From Kingella negevensis (GTDB lineage Bacteria > Pseudomonadota > Gammaproteobacteria > Burkholderiales > Neisseriaceae): a stretch of DNA of 64,000 nt. A program made the position numbers and the translations under genes. The DNA is taken from NCBI RefSeq assembly GCF_030177895.1, contig NZ_CP123448.1:1922001-1986000 (forward strand), written 5' to 3'. Position 1 is the first letter of the stretch. Every line of letters begins with the position of its first letter. The notes under the pieces were generated by a model. The model did not search any database, was not told where the DNA came from, and saw only the letters and a list, made by a program, of their open reading frames with translations. Of the stretch, positions 27,192-36,149 are shown piece after piece.

Positions 27192-27860
27192 GTGAACCAA
27201 CAAGCTTTTGATTTTGACGAACCAGCCTACCCCCGTTTTGACAAACTATTGGGTACAGCCAATGCAGAACTCATCTACATTCTGCAACAGGAACACGACC
27301 AATTTTTGTATATTTGGGGCGAACAAGGCTCAGGGAAAAGCCATATTTTGCAAGCATGGGTTGGACAAGCCGTGCAAGCAGGTTATCAAGCCGTTTATAT
27401 AGACGTGGGCAGCACGCCATTAACCGACAATGTTGCCAACGCCGATTTCATCGCGATTGACCAAATTGAAAAACTCAGCACAGAAGAACAAGCCACTTTA
27501 TTCTATATTTTCAACAGCTTCCGCAATAGCCACAAAGGGCATTTGCTGTTATCTGCCGAAGTGCCACCAGCCAAATTGCAACTGCGCGAAGATCTGCGCA
27601 CACGCATGGGTTTTTGTTTAGCGTATGAAGTGAAATCGCTGAGCAAAGAAGAAAAAATAGACGCACTCACCAATATGGCAAAAACGCGCCAGTTGAATAT
27701 CGACCCGATTATCTACCAATATTTGCTGGAACATTGGCGACAAGATTTGAACAGTTTAATCAAAATGTTCAATGATTTAGCCAATTATTCGATTACGCAA
27801 GGCAAACCAATTACTCTGCCTTTGCTGCGCCGATTATTGAAACAGCAAGAAACCAAATAA
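27192..27860 (+). CDS. hda: DnaA regulatory inactivator Hda
   Basis: Hda is an AAA+ protein that, with the sliding clamp, promotes ATP hydrolysis by DnaA and prevents re-initiation. The 222-residue product is DnaA-domain-III-like with Walker A GEQGSGKSHIL near residue 46. The box VII region (LRTRMGFCLAYEV) and the sensor 2-containing C-terminus (HWRQDLNSLIKMFNDL) are present. Translation starts at GTG 27192. The N-terminus NQQAFDFDE supplies a clamp-binding Q-x-x-L/F-type motif. A DUS hairpin follows. Confidence 0.88.
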   Translation: MNQQAFDFDEPAYPRFDKLLGTANAELIYILQQEHDQFLYIWGEQGSGKSHILQAWVGQAVQAGYQAVYIDVGSTPLTDNVANADFIAIDQIEKLSTEEQATLFYIFNSFRNSHKGHLLLSAEVPPAKLQLREDLRTRMGFCLAYEVKSLSKEEKIDALTNMAKTRQLNIDPIIYQYLLEHWRQDLNSLIKMFNDLANYSITQGKPITLPLLRRLLKQQETK

Positions 27861-27900
27861 TTTTCAGGCTGCGATTAAACCCTAATCGCAGCCTGAAAAT
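27861..27900 (+). terminator. DUS hairpin after hda
   Basis: TTTTCAGGCTGCGATTA pairs with TAATCGCAGCCTGAAAA, a 17-base stem directly after the stop codon. Confidence 0.7.
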
Positions 27901-27945
27901 TTAGTTTATAATTCAACCTATTCATTATCTTTAATAAAACTAAAC

Positions 27946-28725
27946 ATGACTGAACATAAAGCCCGCAAGCGTTTTGGGCAAAACTTTCTGCAAGATACGC
28001 GCATTATCAGCGATATTGTGAACGCCGTTCGCCCCAATCCTGACGATGTTGTGATTGAAATTGGTCCCGGTTTGGCAGCGATTACCGAGCCGCTCACCCG
28101 CAAACTCAATCAATTACACGTTTGCGAAATCGACCGCGATATTATCACTTTCCTGAAAAAACAACCGTTTGCCAACAAACTCGTGATTCATGATGGCGAC
28201 GTGTTGCAATTTGATTTTCGCAGCATTGCAGGGCACAAAAAAGTGGTGGGTAATCTGCCATATAACATTTCGACGCCGTTGCTGTTTCGCTTGGCGGAGA
28301 TTGCCGATGAAGTGATTGATATGCACTTTATGCTGCAAAAAGAAGTGGTTGAGCGCATGGTTGCTACGCCAAAAACTAACGACTACGGACGTTTGAGCGT
28401 GATGTTGCAATATTTCTTTGACATGGAAATGTTGATTGAAGTGCCGCCGGAATCGTTTGACCCTGCGCCGAAAGTGGATTCCGCCGTGGTGCGCATGATT
28501 CCTGTAGAAAATCGAATTGGCAAAGCAGATAATTTCAAACATTTCAGCGATTTGGTACGCGATGCGTTTCATCAACGCCGCAAAACCATTCGCAATAATT
28601 TGAAAGAAATCGCCACAGACGACGATTTACAAGCAGTCGGTATTCAACCGCAACAACGCGCGGAAGAAATCGAGCCTGAATTGTATGTGAAATTGTCTAA
28701 TTATTTGGTTGCAAAAGCAGCCTGA
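27946..28725 (+). CDS. rsmA: 16S rRNA (adenine(1518)-N6/adenine(1519)-N6)-dimethyltransferase
   Basis: RsmA (KsgA) dimethylates two adjacent adenines near the 3' end of 16S rRNA. The 259-residue protein has [10 protein letters not shown] at the N-terminus, SAM motif [12 protein letters not shown], the catalytic NLPYNIS and the C-terminal [12 protein letters not shown]. Its last codons KAA and stop TGA are supplied by the DUS GCAGCCTGAAAA, and the next gene begins 26 bases later. Confidence 0.96.
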   Translation: MTEHKARKRFGQNFLQDTRIISDIVNAVRPNPDDVVIEIGPGLAAITEPLTRKLNQLHVCEIDRDIITFLKKQPFANKLVIHDGDVLQFDFRSIAGHKKVVGNLPYNISTPLLFRLAEIADEVIDMHFMLQKEVVERMVATPKTNDYGRLSVMLQYFFDMEMLIEVPPESFDPAPKVDSAVVRMIPVENRIGKADNFKHFSDLVRDAFHQRRKTIRNNLKEIATDDDLQAVGIQPQQRAEEIEPELYVKLSNYLVAKAA

Positions 28726-28750
28726 AAAAATAACAAAGAAAGAAATTAAA

Positions 28751-29509
28751 ATGAGTGAACAGCAAAATAATAATGAAGAATACGTAGTGAGCTTTAAAAA
28801 CGTTCACAAATATTTCAAAGACTTGCACGTGATTAACGGCGTGAATTTGAACATCAAACAAGGCGAAGTGGTGGTGGTTTGTGGGCCTTCAGGTTCGGGT
28901 AAATCTACATTGATTCGTACTGTGAACCAACTGGAAACGATTGAATCAGGCGAAATCTGGGTAAACGGCGTAAACGTTGCCGACCCAAAAACGGATTTGA
29001 ACAAAGTCCGTACGGAAGTGGGTTTTGTGTTCCAGCACTTTAATTTGTATCCGCATTTAACCGTTTTGGAAAACATCACGCTATCGCCAATTAAAGTGAA
29101 AGGTGTGAAAAAAGAAGAAGCTGAAGCTAAAGCAATGGAATTGCTGGAAAAAGTGGGTTTGGCGCACAAAAAAGATGCGCTGCCAACGCAATTATCAGGT
29201 GGTCAGCAGCAGCGTGTGGCGATTGCACGTGGCTTGGCAATGGAGCCGCGTGTGATGTTGTTTGATGAACCGACTTCTGCGCTTGACCCTGAAATGGTGG
29301 GCGAAGTGCTGAAAGTGATGAAAGATTTGGCGCAGTCTGGCATGACGATGATGTGCGTGACCCACGAAATGGGTTTTGCGCGTGAAGTGGCGGATTATGT
29401 GATTTTTGTGGACCACGGGCAAATTGTGGAACAGGCAGACCCTGAAACGTTCTTCAATAATCCGCAAACAGAACGTGCGCAACAGTTCTTGAATCAGATT
29501 GCTAGTTAA
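28751..29509 (+). CDS. Polar amino-acid ABC transporter ATPase (GlnQ-type)
   Basis: A 252-residue ABC ATPase that powers import of polar amino acids. Walker [13 protein letters not shown]-loop region [20 protein letters not shown], signature [17 protein letters not shown] and Walker [16 protein letters not shown] are all present, and the sequence is typical of GlnQ/GltL. The ATG at 28751 ([10 protein letters not shown]) is preferred over an in-frame ATG at 28709 inside rsmA; AAGAAAGAAA precedes it. The matching permease is not in the window. It could partner the binding proteins at 11869-14845. Confidence 0.9.
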   Translation: MSEQQNNNEEYVVSFKNVHKYFKDLHVINGVNLNIKQGEVVVVCGPSGSGKSTLIRTVNQLETIESGEIWVNGVNVADPKTDLNKVRTEVGFVFQHFNLYPHLTVLENITLSPIKVKGVKKEEAEAKAMELLEKVGLAHKKDALPTQLSGGQQQRVAIARGLAMEPRVMLFDEPTSALDPEMVGEVLKVMKDLAQSGMTMMCVTHEMGFAREVADYVIFVDHGQIVEQADPETFFNNPQTERAQQFLNQIAS

Positions 29510-29580
29510 AATTTCAGGCTGCGTTTTAGTGGTATCAAAATAAATATTGCTCTTCATCTTTTTTGAAAAGGGAAACATGC

Positions 29581-30265
29581 ATGAAAAAATATTTTGCTGA
29601 ATTTTTCGGCACATTCTGGTTAGTATTCGGCGGTTGCGGCAGGCATTCCTGATTTGGGCATCGGCTACGCTGGTGTATCTTTGGCGTTTGGTTTAACCGT
29701 TTTGACGATGGCTTACGCAGTCGGTTATATTTCTGGCGGACACTTTAACCCAGCCGTTTCAATCGGTTTGATGGTTGGCGGCCGCTTCAATAGCAAAGAT
29801 TTGGTGCCATACATTGTGGCACAAGTGGTAGGCGGTATCGCTGCAGCAGCATTGTTGTACACAATCGCTTCTGGTGTACCAGGTTTTGATGCTGCGGCAA
29901 GCGGTTTTGCAAGCAATGGTTACGGCGAACACTCTCCGCACGGCTATACAATGTTGTCAGCTTTGTTGATTGAAGTGGTATTGACTGCCATTTTCTTGTT
30001 TGTGATTATGGGTTCAACTGATAGCCGCGCACCTGCTGGCTTTGCTCCTATCGCAATTGGTTTGTGCTTAACGCTGATTCACTTGGTGAGCATTCCTGTT
30101 ACCAACACTTCTGTAAACCCTGCGCGTTCAACTGCGGTAGCGATTTTCCAAGGTTCTTGGGCGATTCAACAATTGTGGTTGTTCTGGGTTGCGCCAATCG
30201 TTGGCGGCGTAATCGGTGCATTGTGCTACAAATTTGTTTCAGCAGAAGAAAAAACTGCTGCTTAA
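29581..30265 (+). pseudogene. aqpZ: Aquaporin Z, frameshifted by a small deletion
   Basis: The ATG at 29581 opens a normal AqpZ start ([19 protein letters not shown]) but the frame ends within a few codons. From about 29640 another frame carries the rest: [19 protein letters not shown], the first NPA box HFNPAVS, the second SVNPARS and the C-terminus at 30265. The residues normally between GGCG and GIP (SAVLAA in relatives) are missing. This fits loss of about 17 bases between two GCGGCAG repeats. Without six residues of TM1 and with the frame lost, no functional water channel is expected. Confidence 0.85.
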
Positions 30266-30291
30266 TAAAAATATCCAGTTATGACGTGAAA

Positions 30292-30325
30292 ATGCAGCCT
30301 GAAAATCATTTCAGGCTGCGTTTTT
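30292..30325 (+). terminator. DUS inverted pair after aqpZ
   Basis: AATGCAGCCTGAAAATCATTTCAGGCTGCGTTTTTT-type hairpin: GCAGCCTGAAA pairs with TTTCAGGCTGC, followed by a T run. Confidence 0.7.
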
Positions 30326-30390
30326 TATAGTTGATTAAAATAAAAATGAGACAAGGCAACAACGTCCGCCGTGTGCATATAGCACATAAT
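30326..30390 (+). repeat. Half of a Correia-like element
   Basis: TATAGTTGATTAAAATAAA followed by GAGACAAGGCAACAACGTC and CCGCCGTGTGCATATAGCAC resembles the left half of the repeats at 2089 and 35423. Its first 19 bases are even closer to the Neisseria Correia terminus (TATAGTGGATTAA...). No right end is found; an IS630 relic begins directly after it. Confidence 0.6.
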
Positions 30391-30399
30391 TTTCGGACT

Positions 30400-30845
30400 A
30401 CCCGCTTGTTTATTTGGATGAAACAGGATTTGATACCTATTTCTTTCGTCCGTATGCTCGTAGTCCGAAAGGGGAAATTGTTAAAACCAAGATAAGCGGT
30501 AGAAAATACCAACGCTTATCATGAGTTGCAGCGCAAATTGGGCAAAATTTAATTGTGCTAATGATTTATCAAAATACAATGACCAGCGATTTTTTTGAAG
30601 CATGGTTTGAAACTATGCTATTGCCCAATTTACCCGAAAAGTCATTGATTATTTTAGATAATGCTAGATTTCACAGAATGGGTATTCCGCAAGAAATGGT
30701 GCATCATTTGGGGCATAAAATGCTACCGCTTGCACCTTATTCGCCTGAATGAAATCCAATAGAAAAAACATGGGCAAATATTAAGAAATATATGCGTTCA
30801 ATTTTGCCTAGTTATGATAATTTCACAGATGCGTTACTATCCTAT
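30400..30845 (+). mobile_element. IS630-family transposase relic
   Basis: Fragments of a DDE transposase of the IS630 (Tc1/mariner-like) type: VYLDETGFDTYFFRPYARSP, then after a frame change AAQIGQNLI, then LIILDNARFHRMGIPQE and PYSPE. A TGA (where W is expected) leads into NPIEKTWANIKKYMRS. The three catalytic acidic blocks are recognisable. The N-terminal DNA-binding part is absent and there are at least one frameshift and one nonsense change. It is inactive. Confidence 0.8.
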
Positions 30846-31285
30846 CTTTCTATATATTCTACGCGGCGCAAGGGCAGGGCGTGTATATTGGGTTTTAGCG
30901 CGAACCACCAGTAGGCGAGTTGCTTGGGTTTCTTCACATCATTTGTTTTACAAAATGCAAACGCGCTGTTATGAATGCAGTCGAACGATTGCTTATGCCA
31001 TGCTTGCGGCAATGAACGTTTGAAGCGCGACACTTCGCTATTGCTGGATACGCGCAATAAACAACCGCTTGAGCGGCGGCATAGTGTTTGCCAAGTTTGT
31101 TTGCCGACGCGTGTTTCTGCATGCCATTGTTTGCCTGCTAAACGGTAACGCATTTGCATTTTGGTTGGCTTAAATTTTGCGTCCAAAAGGGTAAAAATGC
31201 CTGAATTATTGCTGTTGAATGCGTGTGCGTTGGGTGCGAGAAAGAGGACTAGGATAATCAGTAAAATAAAACGATAAAGTTGCAT
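30842..31285 (-). CDS. Hypothetical secreted protein
   Basis: A 147-residue protein with a clear signal peptide (LFLAPNAHA, cleavage near residue 22) and a mature part holding four cysteines (about CRRSSGCLLRV, SFDCIHNSAFAFC), so disulfides are possible. No family is recognised. Its 3' end overlaps the edge of the IS630 relic; the last residues RRVEYIER and stop may come from the insertion, so the native C-terminus may have been altered. A DUS lies upstream near 31300. Confidence 0.55.
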   Translation of the reverse strand: MQLYRFILLIILVLFLAPNAHAFNSNNSGIFTLLDAKFKPTKMQMRYRLAGKQWHAETRVGKQTWQTLCRRSSGCLLRVSSNSEVSRFKRSLPQAWHKQSFDCIHNSAFAFCKTNDVKKPKQLAYWWFALKPNIHALPLRRVEYIER

Positions 31286-31314
31286 GTGTTAATTTCAAAA
31301 TTTCAGGCTGCATT

Positions 31315-31423
31315 TATAGTTAATGCACTTATCTTTTGCTACTGCGTTGCCAACGCCCTTATGCGCTAAATGCACACGGTGGTCGTTGTCGCTTTGTATC
31401 AAAAAATAATTGCATCAACTATA
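31315..31423. repeat. Correia-like miniature repeat, copy B
   Basis: A 109-bp element, TATAGTTAATGCA at the left and TGCATCAACTATA at the right, with the core TACTGCGTTGCCAACGCCC...CGTTGTCGCTTTGT. It is in the opposite orientation to copies A and C. It lies between the secreted protein gene and the 3' end of hemN. Confidence 0.75.
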
Positions 31424-31449
31424 TTAATTATTGCAGCCTGAAAAAGTTA

Positions 31450-32853
31450 TCAAACCGTTTGCGAATATTTCGCTTTGGTTTCTTTGTTTCTCAAATAATA
31501 GTCAAAAATCATGGCGATGTTGCGAATCAGGAATCGACCTTTCGGTGTTACTTTCAGGCTGCCTGAAACGGCGTTCCATTCAACCAATCCTAGTTTTGCC
31601 ATATTGTTTAATTCGGGCAATTCTGCGACGAAATAGTCCACAAAATCCACGCCATAATCTGCCAATTCTAAGGCAAAGCGACACATTAAATCTTGGATAA
31701 TTTGGCGGCGCAATACGTCGTCTGCATTCAATTGGAAACCGCGCATAACGGGTAATTGGTTTGCGTCCAAATCTGCGTAGTAGTCTTCAAGCAAACGCTG
31801 ATTTTGGCTGTATGTGTCGCCCACTTTGCCGATGCTGGAAACGCCAATTGCGATTAAATCGCAATCGGCATAAGTGGAGTAACCTTGGAAATTGCGCTGC
31901 AAACGTCCTTCGCGCAAGGCAATCGCCAACTCATCTTCAGGTTTCGCAAAATGATCCATGCCAATGAATACATAACCGCGCTCGTCTAACAAATGGACGG
32001 CGTATTGCAGAATATCTAATTTTTCTTCGCTAGACGGTACGGCATTGGTATCAATGCGGCGTTGTGGTTTGAAAATGTGTGGCAAATGTGCGTAATGATA
32101 CAGGGCTAAACGGTCTGGGTTTAGCGATAAAACAGTGTCTAAAGTCGGCTTAATGCTTTCTACGGATTGATGTGGCAAGCCGTAAATCAAGTCCACGCTA
32201 ATGGATTTGAAACCTGCTTCTTGTGCGGAATCAATCACGTTTTTGGTTTCTTCTACTGTTTGAATGCGGTTTACGGCAGCCTGAACTTTGGGATCGAAAT
32301 CTTGAATGCCGACGCTCATGCGGTTGAAACCGAGTTTTGCTAGTTTGAATACGCTTTCGCGACTAACTTTGCGTGGGTCGATTTCAATGGAATATTCGCC
32401 GTCTGGCAGTAATTCAAAATGTTCGCGAATCATATTGAACACGCGTTCAAGCTGTTCGTCGCTTAAGAATGTGGGTGTGCCGCCACCAAAGTGCAATTGG
32501 GCTAATTTATGTTTGCTGTGCAAGTGGGGCTTGAGCAATGCCATTTCTTTTTCTAAATAGTTGAGATAGTCGTCGGCTTTTGAGGTGTCTTTTGTGATGA
32601 CTTTGTTGCAGCCGCAGTAATAACAGATGACGTTGCAAAAGGGAATGTGAATGTATAGGGAAACGGGTTTGTCGTTGCCGTTTAGAACTGTATCGAGTGT
32701 TTGTGTGTATTCAGGCTGCCTGAAGCCGTCGTGAAATCGGTCTGCGGTGGGATAGGAGGTGTAGCGTGGTCCTTGGTTGGGCAGGCTGGAAATGAGTTCG
32801 CGGTCAAATTCAAATAGGGTGTGTTTGCTGGGGGTGATGGTAATGGTTTTCAT
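31450..32853 (-). CDS. hemN: Oxygen-independent coproporphyrinogen III oxidase
   Basis: HemN is a radical-SAM enzyme that decarboxylates coproporphyrinogen III to protoporphyrinogen IX without oxygen. The 467-residue protein has GPRYTSYPTADRF at the start and the radical-SAM cysteine motif CNVICYYCGC (C-x3-C-x2-C). GGGTPTFLS and the C-terminal HemN domain follow. Start 32853 is chosen because the upstream in-frame extension to 32943 has no HemN features. It is divergent from fnr, which fits anaerobic control. Confidence 0.95.
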   Translation of the reverse strand: MKTITITPSKHTLFEFDRELISSLPNQGPRYTSYPTADRFHDGFRQPEYTQTLDTVLNGNDKPVSLYIHIPFCNVICYYCGCNKVITKDTSKADDYLNYLEKEMALLKPHLHSKHKLAQLHFGGGTPTFLSDEQLERVFNMIREHFELLPDGEYSIEIDPRKVSRESVFKLAKLGFNRMSVGIQDFDPKVQAAVNRIQTVEETKNVIDSAQEAGFKSISVDLIYGLPHQSVESIKPTLDTVLSLNPDRLALYHYAHLPHIFKPQRRIDTNAVPSSEEKLDILQYAVHLLDERGYVFIGMDHFAKPEDELAIALREGRLQRNFQGYSTYADCDLIAIGVSSIGKVGDTYSQNQRLLEDYYADLDANQLPVMRGFQLNADDVLRRQIIQDLMCRFALELADYGVDFVDYFVAELPELNNMAKLGLVEWNAVSGSLKVTPKGRFLIRNIAMIFDYYLRNKETKAKYSQTV

Positions 32854-33070
32854 GTTAAAAGTGAATATATTTTGTTTTATGTCAAACTTTGATAAAATGA
32901 TGGGATTAGTCAATGTTGAAATTGGGTTTGTTTTCAATCTCATAATTATATAGCTAAAAGTAATAAAAAGGTGAGTAGTATGGGGATTCAGATAATGGAT
33001 AACAATAAAACAAGTTATTTGGTTTTTTTTAAATTTTTTAGTGGAATCAATTGTTTAGGATTGTCAAAAT

Positions 33071-33805
33071 ATGGCAAAAACATCACTTGCGTGTAAAGCT
33101 CAATGTTCAAATTGCTCGTTGCATGAAATCTGTATGCCTGCGGGTTTGCAGGAGGCGGATTTTCAGAACTTTGGCTTGGTCATTAAGCAAAGTAGAAGGG
33201 TCAAAAAAGGGGAGTATTTATTCCATTCTGGGGAGCCTTTTTCTTCTCTTTATGCGATTCGCACGGGTTTTTTCAAAACTACAGTGAATTTGCAAGATGG
33301 TCGCGACCAAGTTACTGGCTTTTTTATGTCGGGAGAATTAGTGGGAATGGACGGCATCAGTATCAATAAATATATTTGTGATGCTGTTGCTTTGGAAGAT
33401 AGTGAAGTGTGTGAATTGCCGTTTGATAAGTTGGAAGAACTGCAAAAATATGCGCCTCACATAACGTTACATTTTTTCCGATTGATGAGCCGTGAAATTG
33501 TGCGCGACCAGTCTGTTATGTTGTTGTTGGGTAATATGCGCGCGGAAGAGCGTTTGGCGGTGTTCTTGATGAACCTGTCCGACCGTTTGAGTATGCGTGG
33601 CTTTGCGGCTTATGATTTTATTTTGCGTATGTCGCGCGAGGAAATTGGTAGCTATTTGGGATTGAAACTGGAAACAGTCAGCCGTACGTTGTCTCGTTTT
33701 AATCAGGAAGGGCTGATTTCTGTGGAACATAGACACATTAAAATTTTGCAGCCTGAAGCGTTGCAAAAAATTGTGTCGAGTTCTGATGGTAGGAAGTTTC
33801 TTTAA
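33071..33805 (+). CDS. fnr: Oxygen-sensing transcriptional regulator FNR
   Basis: FNR activates anaerobic genes when its [4Fe-4S] cluster is intact. The 244-residue product has the N-terminal cysteine cluster (CKAQCSNCSLHEIC), a fourth cysteine in NKYICDAVALED, a CRP-type cyclic-nucleotide-binding fold and a C-terminal helix-turn-helix with the FNR recognition helix E-x-x-S-R (LKLETVSRTLSRF). hemN, a typical FNR-regulated gene, is divergent 217 bases away. A hairpin at 33831 terminates it. Confidence 0.95.
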   Translation: MAKTSLACKAQCSNCSLHEICMPAGLQEADFQNFGLVIKQSRRVKKGEYLFHSGEPFSSLYAIRTGFFKTTVNLQDGRDQVTGFFMSGELVGMDGISINKYICDAVALEDSEVCELPFDKLEELQKYAPHITLHFFRLMSREIVRDQSVMLLLGNMRAEERLAVFLMNLSDRLSMRGFAAYDFILRMSREEIGSYLGLKLETVSRTLSRFNQEGLISVEHRHIKILQPEALQKIVSSSDGRKFL

Positions 33806-33830
33806 GTCTTTTCAGGCAGCCTGAAAATAA

Positions 33831-33861
33831 AAAAAACGCATGAGATTATCATGCGGTTTTT
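33831..33861 (+). terminator. Terminator between fnr and gloA
   Basis: ACGCATGA pairs with TCATGCGG across a short loop, with A-rich and T-rich flanks, so it can act on both strands. A DUS pair lies just upstream. Confidence 0.7.
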
Positions 33862-33864
33862 GTT

Positions 33865-34272
33865 TTACTTGCTGTAAGTGTCGTTACCTGAACGTTTTTG
33901 AATGAACTCAATTTTGTAACCGTCTGGGTCTTCCACAAAAGCGATAACGGTGGTGCCGTGTTTCATAGGACCTGCTTCGCGCGTTACTTTGCAACCTTTG
34001 GCGCGAACGGCATCGCAAGCGGCGTAAGCATCGTCTACTTCAACGGCGATGTGTCCGTAACCTGTGCCTAAGTCGTATGCTGGTGTATCCCAGTTGTGCG
34101 TGAGTTCCAACACGGTGGTGTCGCTTTCTTCGCCATAACCTACAAATGCTAAGGTGAAGCGTCCTTCTGGATAATCTTTGCGGCGCAAGAGTTTCATGTC
34201 CAAAACTTCGGTGTAAAACGCGAGTGATTTGTCTAAATCGCCTACGCGTAACATGGTGTGGAGTAATCGCAT
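33865..34272 (-). CDS. gloA: Lactoylglutathione lyase (glyoxalase I)
   Basis: GloA converts the methylglyoxal-glutathione hemithioacetal to S-lactoylglutathione. The 135-residue protein is a single glyoxalase fold with the two halves [20 protein letters not shown] and [19 protein letters not shown]. Metal ligands are expected at His5, Glu56, His74 and Glu122, the last in [14 protein letters not shown]. The length and sequence are typical of proteobacterial nickel-type enzymes. It is convergent with fnr. Confidence 0.95.
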   Translation of the reverse strand: MRLLHTMLRVGDLDKSLAFYTEVLDMKLLRRKDYPEGRFTLAFVGYGEESDTTVLELTHNWDTPAYDLGTGYGHIAVEVDDAYAACDAVRAKGCKVTREAGPMKHGTTVIAFVEDPDGYKIEFIQKRSGNDTYSK

Positions 34273-34411
34273 AATGTGTTCCTTGTTTTTTGTGAAAAAT
34301 GGAACGGAAATTTTAGCACGCTTTGTTTTTTAGGCAGCCTGAAAGAAGTTGAGTAAATAAGTTAAATTACATACAATCCAGTTTTCATGTGATTATAAAG
34401 AATACAGATTT

Positions 34412-35371
34412 ATGCGATATGCTAAGATTTTGGGGACTGGCAGTTACTTGCCTGCCAGCCGTGTAACAAACGATGATTTAGCCAAAAAAATTGATACATC
34501 AGACGAATGGATTACCACGCGCACAGGGATTAAAGCGCGTCATATTGCGGCAGAAAATGAGAAAACCAGCGATTTAGCCACGCAAGCAGCACAACAAGCG
34601 TTGGCTGCGGCTGGTATTCAGGCTGCGGATATTGATTTGATTATTGTGGCGACGACTACGCCTGATATGCAATTCCCTTCAACAGCAACGATTGTGCAAA
34701 ATAAACTGGGCATTTCAGGCTGCCCTGCATTTGATGTTCAGGCTGTGTGCGCTGGTTTTATGTATGCGATTGCCACAGCGAACGCGTACATCAAAAGCGG
34801 TATGGCAAACAAAGCGTTGGTGATTGGTGCGGATATTTTCAGCCGTATTGTGGACTGGGAAGACCGTGGCACTTGTGTTTTATTTGGCGACGGTGCTGGC
34901 GCAGTGGTGTTGGGCACATCAGATGAGAGCGGCATTATTCACAGCAAGCTGCATGCTGATGGCGCGTATTTGCATTTATTGAACGTGCCTGCGCAGATGA
35001 ACGAGGGCAAAATTGAAGGTTTGCCGTTTGTGAAAATGGACGGACAGGGCGTGTTTAAATTTGCGGTGAAACAATTGTCTGCGGTGGCTGATGAAGTATT
35101 GAGTGAATCGGGTTACACGAAAGAGCAAATTGACTGGCTTGTGCCGCATCAAGCCAATCGCCGCATTATTGAATCGACAGCGAAGCACTTGGGCTTGAGT
35201 ATGGATAAAGTGATTTTGACGGTGCAAGAACATGCGAATACTTCTGCGGCTTCTATTCCGTTGGCTTTGGACGAAGGTGTGCGCGATGGTCGCATTCAAC
35301 GCGGTCAGCATGTGATGCTGGAAGGCATTGGTGGCGGCTTTGCTTGGGGTGCGGTGTTGTTGAAATACTGA
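34412..35371 (+). CDS. fabH: Beta-ketoacyl-ACP synthase III
   Basis: FabH starts fatty-acid synthesis by condensing acetyl-CoA with malonyl-ACP. The 319-residue protein shows the active-site cysteine in AVCAGFMYA (about 112), the histidine in [11 protein letters not shown] and the asparagine in [10 protein letters not shown], completing the Cys-His-Asn triad. The N-terminus [14 protein letters not shown] is standard. No plsX or fabD is adjacent, so it is apparently transcribed alone. It is followed by a DUS pair and a Correia-like repeat. Confidence 0.96.
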   Translation: MRYAKILGTGSYLPASRVTNDDLAKKIDTSDEWITTRTGIKARHIAAENEKTSDLATQAAQQALAAAGIQAADIDLIIVATTTPDMQFPSTATIVQNKLGISGCPAFDVQAVCAGFMYAIATANAYIKSGMANKALVIGADIFSRIVDWEDRGTCVLFGDGAGAVVLGTSDESGIIHSKLHADGAYLHLLNVPAQMNEGKIEGLPFVKMDGQGVFKFAVKQLSAVADEVLSESGYTKEQIDWLVPHQANRRIIESTAKHLGLSMDKVILTVQEHANTSAASIPLALDEGVRDGRIQRGQHVMLEGIGGGFAWGAVLLKY

Positions 35372-35382
35372 TTGAAATAAAT

Positions 35383-35422
35383 TTTCAGGCTGCATTTTGA
35401 TTTCAAAATGCAGCCTGAAAAC
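35383..35422 (+). terminator. DUS hairpin after fabH
   Basis: TTTTCAGGCTGCATTTTGA pairs with TCAAAATGCAGCCTGAAAA, directly before the Correia-like repeat. Confidence 0.7.
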
Positions 35423-35529
35423 TATAGTTGATGGAATTATTTTTTGATACAAGGCGACAACGCCCGCCGTGTACGAAAGTACATAAGGGTGTTGGCAACG
35501 CAGTAGTAAAAGATAAGTGCATCAACTAT
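35423..35529. repeat. Correia-like miniature repeat, copy C
   Basis: TATAGTTGATG(G)AATTATTTTTTGAT at the left and GTGCATCAACTAT at the right, with ACAAGGCGACAACGCCCGCC inside. The right terminal repeat overlaps the 3' end of the leftward gene at 35526 and provides its TAG stop codon. Confidence 0.75.
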
Positions 35530-36149
35530 TCCGCACACGCCGAATAAACTTTATGATTATGTGCCGCAGGTTCTACCAAAATATGCGCCACTGCATGAGC
35601 CAAACCATTGCGCGACATATAATTTTGCGGCATTTCCAAACGATTTTCCGTCAAACAATATTGCTCGCTCTCATCGTTATTCAAACCACACGGACGGACA
35701 ATCGTCCAATTCAACGCGCTTTCACGCAACCTATTTTCCGCTTCTGTTTTCGCCAACAATGCTTCGCCGAGAAATTGGCGAACTGGCTCGCTGGTGTGTT
35801 CCCATTGCTCGCCGCAACCCATGCTGGTAATCAGCACCAAATGGGCATTTGGCGCGTGTGTGCAGGCTGCCTGAATAATATGAATATTGCCCACCGCATC
35901 ACTGCGAATGCCTTGCTCGTTTTTGCCACCGACAAAGCTCACAATGATCTGCGGCTGATGTTTCGCCACCAACGCGGCAACAGCTTCCGCGTCCAAAGCG
36001 TCCGCAACGTCAGTCGCCACATTTCGCGCCGCAAAAAAATCATCTTCTGCAGGAACGCGCAACGCTGCCAACGTGGTTTTAGGGTTGAGCAGCGCAATCA
36101 ATTCGCGCCCACTCGCGCCGTTTGCGCCAAAAATCACATTCATCATCAA
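35526..36149 (-). CDS. NAD(P)-binding SDR-like protein of the haem locus
   Basis: A 207-residue Rossmann-fold protein of the atypical SDR/NmrA group: nucleotide-binding start MNVIFGANGASGRELIALL and TSMGCGEQWEH, and NWTIVRPCGL in the substrate region. Such a gene accompanies hutW-type genes in some haem-use loci, probably as a reductase. Its ATG overlaps the hutWX stop by four bases (ATGA), so the two are translationally coupled. Its stop TAG lies in the terminal repeat of a Correia-like element, so the C-terminus may have been shortened or replaced. Confidence 0.78.
   Translation of the reverse strand: MMMNVIFGANGASGRELIALLNPKTTLAALRVPAEDDFFAARNVATDVADALDAEAVAALVAKHQPQIIVSFVGGKNEQGIRSDAVGNIHIIQAACTHAPNAHLVLITSMGCGEQWEHTSEPVRQFLGEALLAKTEAENRLRESALNWTIVRPCGLNNDESEQYCLTENRLEMPQNYMSRNGLAHAVAHILVEPAAHNHKVYSACAE

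Noticed and set aside
32854..33070. Possible FNR box between hemN and fnr (TTGATAAAATGATG near 32890)
   Set aside because: Only the left half matches TTGAT-N4-ATCAA; the right half is wrong, so it is not supported beyond context.
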